From NCBI GenBank assembly GCA_003648455.1, contig QMPG01000031.1, forward strand, positions 1-17,336: a stretch of DNA of 17,336 nt, given 5' to 3'. Shown piece by piece: positions 1 to 7,741 of the stretch. The translations under genes were made by a program, and so were the position numbers. The notes under the pieces were generated by a model. The model saw nothing but the letters and a program-made list of their open reading frames with translations. It was not told the DNA's origin and did not search any database. How positions within the stretch are numbered: position 1 is the first letter of the stretch; every line of letters starts with the position of its first letter. The stretch is from Bacteroidota bacterium. GTDB lineage: Bacteria; Bacteroidota; Bacteroidia; Bacteroidales; B39-G9.

Positions 1-129
1 ACTTTAGAAAATATTTATGAATCTTTAAAAGAAGAAAAATTTGAAATTAATTTAGAAAAAGAACTTATAAATAAAGCAAGAGTATCTATTTTAAAAATGT
101 TAGAAATATCTAATAAATTTAAACTATAA
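1..129 (+). CDS. nadA: Quinolinate synthase, C-terminal end (partial)
   Basis: An open frame runs from the window edge to a TAA at 127-129 and encodes the last 42 residues of a protein. The segment reads like the C-terminal tail of bacterial quinolinate synthase NadA: a TLENIYESLK stretch, then an acidic, charged stretch, then the ending ILKMLEIS, close to the PIxRMLEIS ending I know from Bacteroidota NadA. NadA condenses iminoaspartate with dihydroxyacetone phosphate to give quinolinate, the NAD precursor, using a [4Fe-4S] cluster. None of the cluster cysteines lie in this fragment, so the call rests on tail similarity alone. The stop codon directly abuts the next ATG, suggesting co-transcription with the downstream repeat protein. 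Confidence 0.68.
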   Translation, partial: TLENIYESLKEEKFEINLEKELINKARVSILKMLEISNKFKL

Positions 130-1692
130 ATGTTTAAATATTCTTTTTACATATTATTTATTTTATTTATATTTTCAACTAATATTTATTCACAAAATGT
201 AAACGTTGAAAACCCCAACGGTTATAATATTTTCTACTATGGAAATAAACAAATATCGAGCGAGGGAATGATGAAAGATGGTAAACCGGAAGGTTTATGG
301 AAATCATATTATGTAAACGGGAATTTAAAATCAATAGGAAAGTGGTATAATAATCAATTAGATAGTGTTTGGTGTTTTTATAATGAAGAAGGATTAATAA
401 GCAGCAAAATTAATTACTTATACGGAAAAAAAAACGGTTATTATTATAATTATGATTTTTATAAATTAAACGATACAATTATTTCTTATATAAAATCAGA
501 AATATTGTATCTGAATAATATTCCTCAAGGAAAATCAAATTTTTACTACAAAAATGGAAATATCCATAAAATTATTCCTTTTAAAGAAGGAAAAAAACAC
601 GGAAAAGGGAAAGAATTTGCCGAAGATGGAAGAATTATATCTTTATTAGAATTTAATTACGGTAATTTAGTTGATATAGAAAAGATTAACCGTTTTGATT
701 CTTTAAAAAGGAAACATGGAGTTTGGAAAGAATTTTATAGAAATGGAAAAGTAAAAATTGAAAAATCATATATTCACGGAAAATTAAATGGATTAATTAA
801 AAATTTTGATTTAAAAGGAGAGTTGGTTGATGCACAAAGATATGAAAATGGAATATTAGTAGACGATAGTGTAAGTATATCAAACAGAGTTGTATATAAA
901 GCAGAATATTATGATAAACCGGATAAAGATGGAAAAAAAATATTAAAGTCTTCGGGAAGTTATGTAGAAGGAAAGCCTGTAGGAGAACACAGAGAATATG
1001 ATTCGGAAGGAAAAGCCAATAAATCAAGAATTTATGATATACAAGGAAATCTAATAGGTGAAGGAAAAGTTAATGAAGATGGCGAAAAAACCGGTTTGTG
1101 GAAATTTTATTACTCAACTAAAGAATTAAAATCAAAAGGAAAATATAGTAAAAATAAGAAAAACGGAAAGTGGAATTATTATTATAAAACAGGAAAAATA
1201 GAACAAAAAGGAGTTTATTCAAAAGGAAAGCTTGCAGGAAATTGGAAATGGTATTTTCCTGAAGGGACATTACAAAGAGAAGAAAATTTTTATTTAGGTA
1301 AAGAAGATGGTGATTATATTGAATATAATGAATTGGGTGAAGTAATAGCAAAAGGTTTATATATTGATGGAGAAAAAGAAGGTAAATGGTTTTATAAAGA
1401 AGGAGATCATACTGAAGAAGGTTCTTATCAAACAAATAATAAAAATGGAATTTGGAAATATTATTATCTAAACGGAAAGTTATACTTTAAAGGAAAATAT
1501 ACACAAGGATCTCCAGAAGGAAAACACATATTTTACTATAAAAACGGGAAAATAAAAAAGGAATGTTTTTATATAATGGGAATGAAAGAAAAATCTTGGA
1601 AAGAATTTGATTATTATGGCACATTAGTTAAGACACTAACTTTTAAAGAAGATAGATTATTGAAAATTGATGGAGTTACGGTTCCTGATTAG
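130..1692 (+). CDS. Secreted MORN-type (YwqK-like) repeat protein
   Basis: This 520-residue protein begins with a clear Sec signal peptide (about residues 1-21, ending NIYSQ) and has no later membrane segment, so it is probably periplasmic or surface-exposed. The rest is a tandem array of roughly 22-24-residue units built on G-x-W-K-x-Y-Y-x-x-G-x-(L/I)-x-x-x-G-x-(Y/F), the MORN_2 pattern of proteins annotated as YwqK-family antitoxins. Units are most regular from about residue 310 to the end (for example KNGKWNYYYKTGKIEQKG). I see no catalytic motif. The ATG immediately follows the TAA of the preceding gene, so no other start is needed. In Bacteroidota such proteins are common and mostly uncharacterised; the antitoxin label is weakly founded, and no toxin gene is adjacent. 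A structural or binding role at the envelope is an inference. Confidence 0.8.
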   Translation: MFKYSFYILFILFIFSTNIYSQNVNVENPNGYNIFYYGNKQISSEGMMKDGKPEGLWKSYYVNGNLKSIGKWYNNQLDSVWCFYNEEGLISSKINYLYGKKNGYYYNYDFYKLNDTIISYIKSEILYLNNIPQGKSNFYYKNGNIHKIIPFKEGKKHGKGKEFAEDGRIISLLEFNYGNLVDIEKINRFDSLKRKHGVWKEFYRNGKVKIEKSYIHGKLNGLIKNFDLKGELVDAQRYENGILVDDSVSISNRVVYKAEYYDKPDKDGKKILKSSGSYVEGKPVGEHREYDSEGKANKSRIYDIQGNLIGEGKVNEDGEKTGLWKFYYSTKELKSKGKYSKNKKNGKWNYYYKTGKIEQKGVYSKGKLAGNWKWYFPEGTLQREENFYLGKEDGDYIEYNELGEVIAKGLYIDGEKEGKWFYKEGDHTEEGSYQTNNKNGIWKYYYLNGKLYFKGKYTQGSPEGKHIFYYKNGKIKKECFYIMGMKEKSWKEFDYYGTLVKTLTFKEDRLLKIDGVTVPD

Positions 1693-1730
1693 ACAATTAA
1701 GATAAAATTTTAAAAGTTGAAAAAAAAAAA

Positions 1731-1766
1731 TTGAAGTTAAAAGAATAAACAGGAGAAACAATGATT
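1731..1766 (+). repeat. Degenerate duplicate of the flippase gene 5' end
   Basis: CAGGAGAAACAATGATT occurs at 1750-1766 and again, identically, at 1947-1963 inside the flippase coding sequence. The match extends imperfectly upstream: both copies have a TTG (1731 and 1925) 35-38 bases before the end of the match, with related A-rich sequence between. It may also extend downstream (AACTAAGGTT against AACTATAGTT). Here the reading frame is closed by a TAA and, after the ATG, by another TAA four codons later, so this copy is not coding. Confidence 0.6.
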
Positions 1767-1776
1767 GAAAACTAAG

Positions 1777-1873
1777 GTTATCAATTTATAGCCGCTTAGC
1801 GGATTTATAACAAACTGACGTACAGATTTATAGCTTTCAGTCTTTTTGTAAAGTTAACCGCTTAGCGGCTTTT
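1777..1873. repeat. Intergenic element with twin CCGCTTAGCGG palindromes
   Basis: Two identical copies of CCGCTTAGCGG (arms CCGCT/AGCGG around a single T) lie at 1792-1802 and 1858-1868. The first is nested in a longer inverted repeat, GTTAT at 1777-1781 and ATAAC at 1807-1811. The second is flanked by AAAG (1850-1853) and CTTTT (1869-1873). Between them ACTGA (1814-1818) pairs with TCAGT (1837-1841), and ATTTATAGC appears twice (from 1784 and 1825). The layout resembles a small REP/BIME-like or MITE-like palindromic element. No coding potential is seen. Transposition or a role in transcription is an inference. Confidence 0.5.
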
Positions 1874-1924
1874 CAAGAACTTGATTATTAGCAAAAAAAA
1901 ATTCATAGTTTAAAAACATACAAA

Positions 1925-3400
1925 TTGAATTACATAAAAAAATTAGCAGGAGAAACAATGATTTATGGAATGGGAACTATAGTTCCTCGTTTATTAAATT
2001 TTTTGCTTCTTACTCCTTTTTACACAAGAGTTTTATCTACTATTGCCGAATATGGAGTTATAACTGAACTTTATTCATATACAGCTTTTTTAATGGTTTT
2101 TCTTACTTATGGTATGGAAACCGCTTTCTTTCGATATGCCAATAACTCAAAAAATTCTAATTCTGCTTTTACAACATCTTTAATTTCTTTAAGTTTTACA
2201 TCCTTTTTATTTATTATTTTTATTTTAAGTTTTTCACATTCTATTGCCGATATAATTAGATATTCAAATAATTATGAGTATATAATTTATATAGGCTTTA
2301 TAGTAGCAATTGACGCTGTTTCTTCTATTCCTTTTGCAAGATTAAGATATCAAAACAAAGCAAGAAAATTTGCTGTTTTAAAAATTGTGAATGTTTTAAT
2401 TAATATTTCTTGTAATTTCTTATTTTTTGTAGTATTTCCGGCATTAATTAAAAAAAGCGAATTTAGTTTTCTTTCAGCTGTTTATTCAGCAGATATTGGT
2501 GTTGGCTATGCTTTTATCTCTAATCTTATTGCAAGTACAATTACTTTTATATTATTAATTCCCGATATTTTTTCTATTAAATTTGAATTTGATAAAAAGT
2601 TGTTAAAACAAATGTTGGTTTATGCTTTTCCATTACTAATAGTTGGTACTGCAGGAATGATAAATGAAGTTTCTGATAAATTTTTGTTAAAATATTTGCT
2701 TCCAAAAAATGTAAATGCAATGAAGCAAATAGGTATTTATGGAGCAAATTACAAAATTGCTGTTCTAATGACAATATTTATACAAATGTTTAAATATGCA
2801 GCAGAACCTTTCTTTTTTAAACAAGCAAACAAAAAAAATTCAAAAGCAATTTATGCCGAAGTAATGAAGTATTTTGTTGCTTTTGGTTTATTAATATTTC
2901 TCGGTGTAACTCTTTACATTGATATATTTAAACATTTTATTGATGCAAGGTTCTATTCAGGCTTGAGAATTGTACCTATTGTTTTACTTGCTAACTTATT
3001 TCTTGGAATTTTTTATAATTTATCTGTTTGGTATAAAATTAACAATTTAACTAAATATGGAGCTTATATTGCTTTGTTTGGTGCTACAATAACAATTATT
3101 CTTAATTTTATTTTCATTCCTAAAATTGGATATATGGCTTCTGCTTGGGCAACGTTTATTTGTTATTTTACAATGATGATTTCTTCTTTTTTTCTTGGTA
3201 GAAAATTTTACCTCGTTAAATATGATTTAAAAGGAATAATGATTTTCTTTGCTTCAGCTTTAATACTCTTCTTTATTGATAATCAAATATATATAGATAA
3301 CTTTTTTATAGCTTTTTTTGTTAAAGCAATATTAATTTTAATTTTTATTGTGATTTTTATGTTTAAAGAAAAAATTAAATTATCAGATATTAAAAGATGA
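1925..3400 (+). CDS. Polysaccharide/lipid-linked oligosaccharide flippase (MOP superfamily)
   Basis: A 491-residue, very hydrophobic protein with about 14 predicted membrane helices spread over its length, typical of Wzx/MurJ-type flippases of the MOP (MATE-like) superfamily. The N-terminus, IKKLAGETMIYGMGTIVPRL, matches the conserved opening of Bacteroidota polysaccharide biosynthesis flippases, which settles the start: the only usable codon before it is a TTG at 1925, because an in-frame TAG lies at 1889 with no ATG between. The ATG at 1958 has a Shine-Dalgarno-looking AGGAG just upstream, but starting there would remove the conserved KLAGET segment. The protein probably moves a lipid-linked glycan across the inner membrane; the substrate cannot be told from sequence. 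The nearby nucleotidyltransferase supports a glycan role. A MurJ-like (lipid II) function is possible but unproven. Confidence 0.8.
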   Translation: MNYIKKLAGETMIYGMGTIVPRLLNFLLLTPFYTRVLSTIAEYGVITELYSYTAFLMVFLTYGMETAFFRYANNSKNSNSAFTTSLISLSFTSFLFIIFILSFSHSIADIIRYSNNYEYIIYIGFIVAIDAVSSIPFARLRYQNKARKFAVLKIVNVLINISCNFLFFVVFPALIKKSEFSFLSAVYSADIGVGYAFISNLIASTITFILLIPDIFSIKFEFDKKLLKQMLVYAFPLLIVGTAGMINEVSDKFLLKYLLPKNVNAMKQIGIYGANYKIAVLMTIFIQMFKYAAEPFFFKQANKKNSKAIYAEVMKYFVAFGLLIFLGVTLYIDIFKHFIDARFYSGLRIVPIVLLANLFLGIFYNLSVWYKINNLTKYGAYIALFGATITIILNFIFIPKIGYMASAWATFICYFTMMISSFFLGRKFYLVKYDLKGIMIFFASALILFFIDNQIYIDNFFIAFFVKAILILIFIVIFMFKEKIKLSDIKR

Positions 3401-3456
3401 CTTTTAGTATGATATAATACAACTCTATAGTAAATAAGCAAGAAACCGCACAAAAG

Positions 3457-3512
3457 AACTTACAATAATTTTGATATTAATTTGTATTAAATTATAGTTA
3501 CATTTGTAAGTT
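3457..3512 (+). promoter_or_regulatory. Candidate dut promoter region with inverted repeat
   Basis: Two matches to the Bacteroidota -7 box TAnnTTTG occur before dut: TAATTTTG (3466-3473) and TACATTTG (3499-3506). The second would start transcription about 20 bases before the ATG at 3534. Neither has a well-spaced -33 TTTG. The TTG at 3482-3484 is only about 14 bases from the second box, and the TTTG at 3470-3473 is 25 bases away. A perfect 9-bp inverted repeat, AACTTACAA (3457-3465) and TTGTAAGTT (3504-3512), brackets both boxes and could be an operator or a chance AT-rich match. Confidence 0.3.
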
Positions 3513-3533
3513 TTATCTAAAATTCAAAAAAAT

Positions 3534-3968
3534 ATGCAAGTTAAAATAGTAAATGTATCAAACAACGACTTACCTGCTTATAAAACCAAATTCTCAGCAG
3601 GATTAGATCTCAGAGCGAATCTTGAAAAAACTGTTGTTTTAAAACCATTAGAAAGAAAACTTATACCAACCGGTTTATTTATTGAGTTGCCTGAAGGTTA
3701 CGAAGCACAAATAAGACCAAGAAGTGGTTTAGCTTTAAAAAATGGTATTACTGTTTTAAATACACCGGGAACAATTGATGCAGATTACAGAGGAGAAATT
3801 GGAATAATTCTTGTTAACTTATCAAACCAAGATTTTGAAATTAATAATGGCGATAGAATTTGTCAGATGATAATTGCAAAATACCAACAAGTTGATTTGC
3901 TTCAAGTAGATGTAATTAACGAAACAGAGAGAGGAGCGGGTGGCTTTGGACACACAGGAAAAAAATAA
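3534..3968 (+). CDS. dut: dUTP diphosphatase
   Basis: A 144-residue trimeric-type dUTPase of normal length, with all five family motifs in order: I, AGLDLRA (22-28); [13 protein letters not shown] (62-72); [17 protein letters not shown] (76-89), with the catalytic Asp in [18 protein letters not shown] (106-114); [11 protein letters not shown] (133-142), the mobile glycine-rich tail that closes over the nucleotide. The enzyme hydrolyses dUTP to dUMP and pyrophosphate, keeping uracil out of DNA and supplying dUMP for thymidylate synthesis. It is cytosolic. It sits 133 bp after the flippase and 74 bp before the nucleotidyltransferase, so it may have its own promoter. Its place between two glycan genes has no obvious functional logic, but I recall this order as common in Bacteroidota. 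Confidence 0.97.
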   Translation: MQVKIVNVSNNDLPAYKTKFSAGLDLRANLEKTVVLKPLERKLIPTGLFIELPEGYEAQIRPRSGLALKNGITVLNTPGTIDADYRGEIGIILVNLSNQDFEINNGDRICQMIIAKYQQVDLLQVDVINETERGAGGFGHTGKK

Positions 3969-4002
3969 AATTTTTAATTTAGAAGTATATGTTTTAAGCG
4001 AA

Positions 4003-4023
4003 ACATTCAACATTCAATATTCA
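4003..4023 (+). repeat. Three-copy 7-bp tandem repeat
   Basis: ACATTCA, ACATTCA and ATATTCA follow one another directly in the gap between dut and the nucleotidyltransferase gene, about 20 bp before the ATG at 4043. It is a short AT-rich microsatellite close to the ribosome-binding region; a change in copy number could alter leader spacing, but no function is shown. Confidence 0.5.
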
Positions 4024-4042
4024 ATTTTTAACTAAAATAGAT

Positions 4043-5047
4043 ATGAATATAATAATTCCAATGGCAGGAATGGGCAAACGTATGAGACCTCATACTCTAA
4101 CTGTTCCAAAACCGTTAATATCAATAGCAGGTAAACCAATTGTAGCTCACTTGGTAGATGAGTTATCGAAAGTGTATAATGATAAAATAGATGAAATTGC
4201 TTTTATTGTTGGTGATTTTTCACAATTAGTAATAGACGAATTGAAGCAAATAGCTTTATCATATAATGCAGAACCAAAAATTTATCATCAAACAGAACCG
4301 CTTGGAACAGCACATGCAGTTTATTGTGCATCAGAATCGTTAAAAGGAAATATTATTGTTGCTTTTGCAGATACATTGTTTAAAGCAAACTTTACAATAG
4401 ATGAAAATGTTGATGGCACAATTTGGGTTAATAAAGTAGATAATCCATCTTCTTTTGGAGTTGTGAAAATTGATAATAATAATTTTATTTCAGATTTTAT
4501 TGAAAAACCAAAGGAGTTTGTTTCCGATTTGGCAATTATTGGTATTTATTATTTTAAAGAAGGAGAGATTCTTAATAATGAACTTGCTAAACTAATTAAA
4601 GATGATTTTAAAGTAAATGGCGAATACCAATTAACCGATGCTTTGAAAAGAATGCAGGTAAAGGGAATTCAATTTAATACAGGTAGTGTTGATGAATGGT
4701 TAGATTGTGGAAATAAAGATGCAACAGTTTATACAAATCAACGTATGCTTCATCATTTCGATAAAAAGAAACTTATCTCAAGTAATTCAAAAATTATCGA
4801 TTCTAAAATAATTGAACCATGTTATATTGCTGATAATGTAACAATAGAAAATTCAGTAATAGGCCCATATACAACTATTCATAATGGAACAAAAATTATT
4901 AATTCTATAGTGAAAAATACTGTTATTCAGCAAGATGTTATTATTGAAAATCAAAATATTGAGAATTCAATGATAGGAAATAATGTGAAAATTTCTTCTA
5001 AACCCGATGATTTGAGTATAGGTGATTTTACAACAATTTTTAAATAA
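4043..5047 (+). CDS. Sugar-phosphate nucleotidyltransferase with C-terminal beta-helix
   Basis: 334 residues in two parts. The N-terminal nucleotidyltransferase domain (about 1-240) carries the signature AGMGKRMRPHT (8-18), a variant of the usual GGxGTRLxPxT loop, followed by VPKPL with the conserved Lys23. FADTL supplies the metal-binding Asp, and FIEKP is the later conserved motif. The C-terminal part (about 250-325) is a hexapeptide-repeat left-handed beta-helix with isoleucine-rich turns (IADNVTIENSVIGPYTTI). The family transfers NMP from an NTP to a sugar 1-phosphate, giving a nucleotide sugar such as dTDP-glucose, UDP-glucose or GDP-mannose; the substrate cannot be fixed here. The absence of a clear acetyltransferase signature argues against bifunctional GlmU. 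The nearby flippase fits envelope glycan synthesis. Confidence 0.85.
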   Translation: MNIIIPMAGMGKRMRPHTLTVPKPLISIAGKPIVAHLVDELSKVYNDKIDEIAFIVGDFSQLVIDELKQIALSYNAEPKIYHQTEPLGTAHAVYCASESLKGNIIVAFADTLFKANFTIDENVDGTIWVNKVDNPSSFGVVKIDNNNFISDFIEKPKEFVSDLAIIGIYYFKEGEILNNELAKLIKDDFKVNGEYQLTDALKRMQVKGIQFNTGSVDEWLDCGNKDATVYTNQRMLHHFDKKKLISSNSKIIDSKIIEPCYIADNVTIENSVIGPYTTIHNGTKIINSIVKNTVIQQDVIIENQNIENSMIGNNVKISSKPDDLSIGDFTTIFK

Positions 5048-5114
5048 TTAGTTTATTAATAATAATTTAACGAGTTTTAAGTTTTCTTTTTAGACACAAA
5101 TTATATAATCAATT

Positions 5115-6869
5115 ATGAATTACTCATTTTTTAAAGTAATTAAAAACAAAAGAATATTTTTATTAGTACTGTTTTTTTGTTTTTCTTTTTCGGGCTTTTC
5201 GCTTTCTACAAAGCTCATATTGACTAAATCTGATACACTGACAAGTAAACAGAAATTTGACTTTAAATATGCTTTTATTGATGCAAACCGTCAGTTGATG
5301 TTGCAAAATTATGATGTAGCTCAAGGTTTATTTTTAAAGTGTTTAGAAATTGACAAAAAAAGCGCAGCTTCTTATTATCAATTAGCTTATATTAACTATT
5401 CGACAAAAGAATACGATAAAGCATTAAAGTATGCCGAAAAAGCAGTTGAAATTTCTCCCAATAATTTATGGTACAATTTTTTATTATCTTCTATTTATCA
5501 AGAACTTAATGATTTAAAAAGCGCATCGAATGTTTATAAAAATTTAATTAAATTATATCCTCAGAATTATGATTTATATTTCGAATATTCATCTTTATTA
5601 GCTTTAAATAATCAGTTTTCTAAATCGATTAAAATATGTGAAAAATTAGAAGCTAAAATTGGATTTTCTGAAAAAATATCGATGCAGAAGGTTAAAATCT
5701 TTTTCATGCAAAATAATAAAAAAGCTGCCTATAAAGAATTACACACTTTAATAAATAAATTTCCACGAGAAACTAAATATTATTTAGTTTTAGCAGATTC
5801 GTATGTCAACGAAAAAGATTATGAAGGAGCCAAAAATGTATATGAGTCTTTACTAAAATTATTTCCAAATAATGGAGAAGCACATTTTTTTCTGGTTCAG
5901 TATTACATCCAAAAAAGAGAATTTAATAAAGCTTTTGATGAATTAAAGCATGTTTTTGCCAGCAAAACTTTCGATGCCGATCAAAAAGTGCAAATGTTTG
6001 TATCCTTTTCTAAAAGTATAGGTGACAACAAAGAGCTAAATAATAAATTTAATGAATTATTTAATATTTTACTTGAAACAAACCCTGATAATTTGGACGT
6101 AAAAATATTGAGTTCTGATTATTTCTACAGAAATAAAGAGTATAAAAAAGCAAGGCAAGAATTAGAATTTGTAATTAAAAAAAGAAAAGACAACATTTAT
6201 GTGTGGCAGCAATTATTGTTGGCAGACAATATGCTTCAAGATTTTGAGGCAATGTATAATCATAGTACAGAGGCAGTTAAATATTTTCCTAATCAATCAT
6301 TTTTCTATCTTTTTAAAGGACTATCATCTTATCAATTAAAAAATTACAATATTGCAATTGATGCTTTAGATTTTGGAAAAAAACTTGTTGTTGAGACCGA
6401 CCCATTAATAAAGCAATTTTATTTGTATTTGGGAGAGGTATATTATCAATTAAAAAATTATGAAAAATCATTTAATAATTTTGATATTTATTTAAATCTT
6501 GAGCCGGAGGATACTTACGCACTTAATAATTATAGTTATTACTTGTCGCTACTCGAAAAAAATCTAGATAAGGCAGAATCAATGAGCAAAAAGGCTATAG
6601 AAAAGGAACCTAAAAATTCAACTTTTTTAGATACTTATGCATGGGTGCTTTACAAAAAAAAGAATTACACCGAAGCACTTGAAATAATGAAACGAGCAAT
6701 TGAAAGTGGTGGAGACACCAGTAGTGTTATTGTAGAGCATTATGGTGACATTTTGTTTAAAAATAAACAAATTAAAGAAGCAGTAGAGCAATGGAAAAAA
6801 GCAAAGAAAATTGGGTCAACAACAAAAAACTTAGACGAAAAAATTAAGGAACAAAAACTAATTGAATAA
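5115..6869 (+). CDS. Exported tetratricopeptide-repeat protein
   Basis: 584 residues. The N-terminus has a basic stretch then a hydrophobic core (about residues 13-32, FLLVLFFCFSFSGFS), consistent with a signal peptide or membrane anchor. There is a Cys in the core but no convincing lipobox. From about residue 50 to the end the protein is a near-continuous array of TPR helix pairs, roughly ten or more, recognisable by A-x-x-x-Y-x-x-(A/L) and P-x-N spacing (KEYDKALKYAEKAVEISPNN; KNYTEALEIMKRAIESGG). TPR arrays bind other proteins; the partner is unknown. The gene lies 9 bp before the lipoprotein gene and heads the envelope cluster, so a periplasmic assembly or scaffolding role is plausible. 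This gene-lipoprotein-EnvC order is one I recognise from Bacteroidota. Confidence 0.82.
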   Translation: MNYSFFKVIKNKRIFLLVLFFCFSFSGFSLSTKLILTKSDTLTSKQKFDFKYAFIDANRQLMLQNYDVAQGLFLKCLEIDKKSAASYYQLAYINYSTKEYDKALKYAEKAVEISPNNLWYNFLLSSIYQELNDLKSASNVYKNLIKLYPQNYDLYFEYSSLLALNNQFSKSIKICEKLEAKIGFSEKISMQKVKIFFMQNNKKAAYKELHTLINKFPRETKYYLVLADSYVNEKDYEGAKNVYESLLKLFPNNGEAHFFLVQYYIQKREFNKAFDELKHVFASKTFDADQKVQMFVSFSKSIGDNKELNNKFNELFNILLETNPDNLDVKILSSDYFYRNKEYKKARQELEFVIKKRKDNIYVWQQLLLADNMLQDFEAMYNHSTEAVKYFPNQSFFYLFKGLSSYQLKNYNIAIDALDFGKKLVVETDPLIKQFYLYLGEVYYQLKNYEKSFNNFDIYLNLEPEDTYALNNYSYYLSLLEKNLDKAESMSKKAIEKEPKNSTFLDTYAWVLYKKKNYTEALEIMKRAIESGGDTSSVIVEHYGDILFKNKQIKEAVEQWKKAKKIGSTTKNLDEKIKEQKLIE

Positions 6870-6878
6870 TTTTTATTT

Positions 6879-7703
6879 ATGATTAACAGAAAGACAAATA
6901 TTTATTTATATTTTTTTATACTAATATTTTTGTATTCGTGTGGAGTAACAAAAATAGTGAAAAGAAACAAAATTAAAGATCTGCATATAGAGAAAATATA
7001 TTCAGAAGTAAAGGAGAATGAATTTGTTTATAATACTTTATCAATAAAGTATTCATCAAAAATTAATTTAAATGGTAAAGAAAATAATGTTAACGGATTA
7101 ATAAGAATAAAGAAAGACTCAGCAATTTGGATATCGGTTTCTCCGGGATTTGGAGTTGAAGTTATGCGTATTTTAGCAAGCCCCGATAGTGTTAAATTAT
7201 TGAATAAACTAAACACAACCTATTTTGCAGGTGATTATAGTTATTTGAATAAGTTATTTAATTTTAAATTTGATTATAACTCACTGCAGTCAATATTTAC
7301 AAATGAGTTCTTTACTTATAATTTAAAAGAAAAAAAGAATCCTATTACTAATTTTACTTCAAAAATTGAATCAAACAAATATTTTTTGCAATCCTTGCCA
7401 AAAAGTAATTCTAAAGAAGACGTTTTAACAAATTCACCGGTGATGCAACAAATTATTGTATCGCCAAAAGATTTTAAAATTACTAAAATATTATTATTCG
7501 ATTATATTAAAAATAGAACATTACAGGTAGATTACTCAAATTTTGAAGATATTGAAGAAAATTCACTACCAAAAAATATTGATTTTAGATTTAACACAAA
7601 CCAAAAAAAATCGATAATTAATTTAAAATACAATAAGGTAGTAGTGAATAAAAAATTGAAAATGCCTTTTAAAATTTCAAAAAAATATTTGCCAATAAAT
7701 TAG
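6879..7703 (+). CDS. DUF4292 family lipoprotein
   Basis: 274 residues with a lipoprotein signal peptide: hydrophobic core YLYFFILIFLYS followed by Cys21 (lipobox LYSC). The mature protein would be lipid-anchored, probably to the outer membrane or the periplasmic side of the inner membrane. The central segment, with NGLIRIKKDSAIWISVSP, GVEVMRIL and SPDSVKLLNKLNTTYFAGDY, fits the Bacteroidota family DUF4292 as I know it. A beta-rich fold with similarity to LolA/LolB-type lipoprotein carriers is conceivable but is inference; no biochemical function can be read from the sequence. Nine bases separate it from the TPR gene and 38 from the EnvC-like gene, so it is likely translated from the same message and may work with one of these. 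Confidence 0.8.
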   Translation: MINRKTNIYLYFFILIFLYSCGVTKIVKRNKIKDLHIEKIYSEVKENEFVYNTLSIKYSSKINLNGKENNVNGLIRIKKDSAIWISVSPGFGVEVMRILASPDSVKLLNKLNTTYFAGDYSYLNKLFNFKFDYNSLQSIFTNEFFTYNLKEKKNPITNFTSKIESNKYFLQSLPKSNSKEDVLTNSPVMQQIIVSPKDFKITKILLFDYIKNRTLQVDYSNFEDIEENSLPKNIDFRFNTNQKKSIINLKYNKVVVNKKLKMPFKISKKYLPIN

Positions 7704-7741
7704 ATTAATAAATTATTTTAACGTTTATAAATAGAAGTTTT

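Noticed and set aside
130..1692. Toxin-antitoxin system based on the YwqK-type repeat protein
   Set aside because: The protein has a signal peptide, is very long, and no toxin-like gene is adjacent, so the antitoxin name is not evidence of a TA pair.
6330..6460. Repeated 17-mer TATCAATTAAAAAATTA (6330-6346 and 6444-6460)
   Set aside because: Both copies encode the same YQLKNY helix segment in successive TPR units; this is ordinary protein-repeat similarity in an AT-rich gene.
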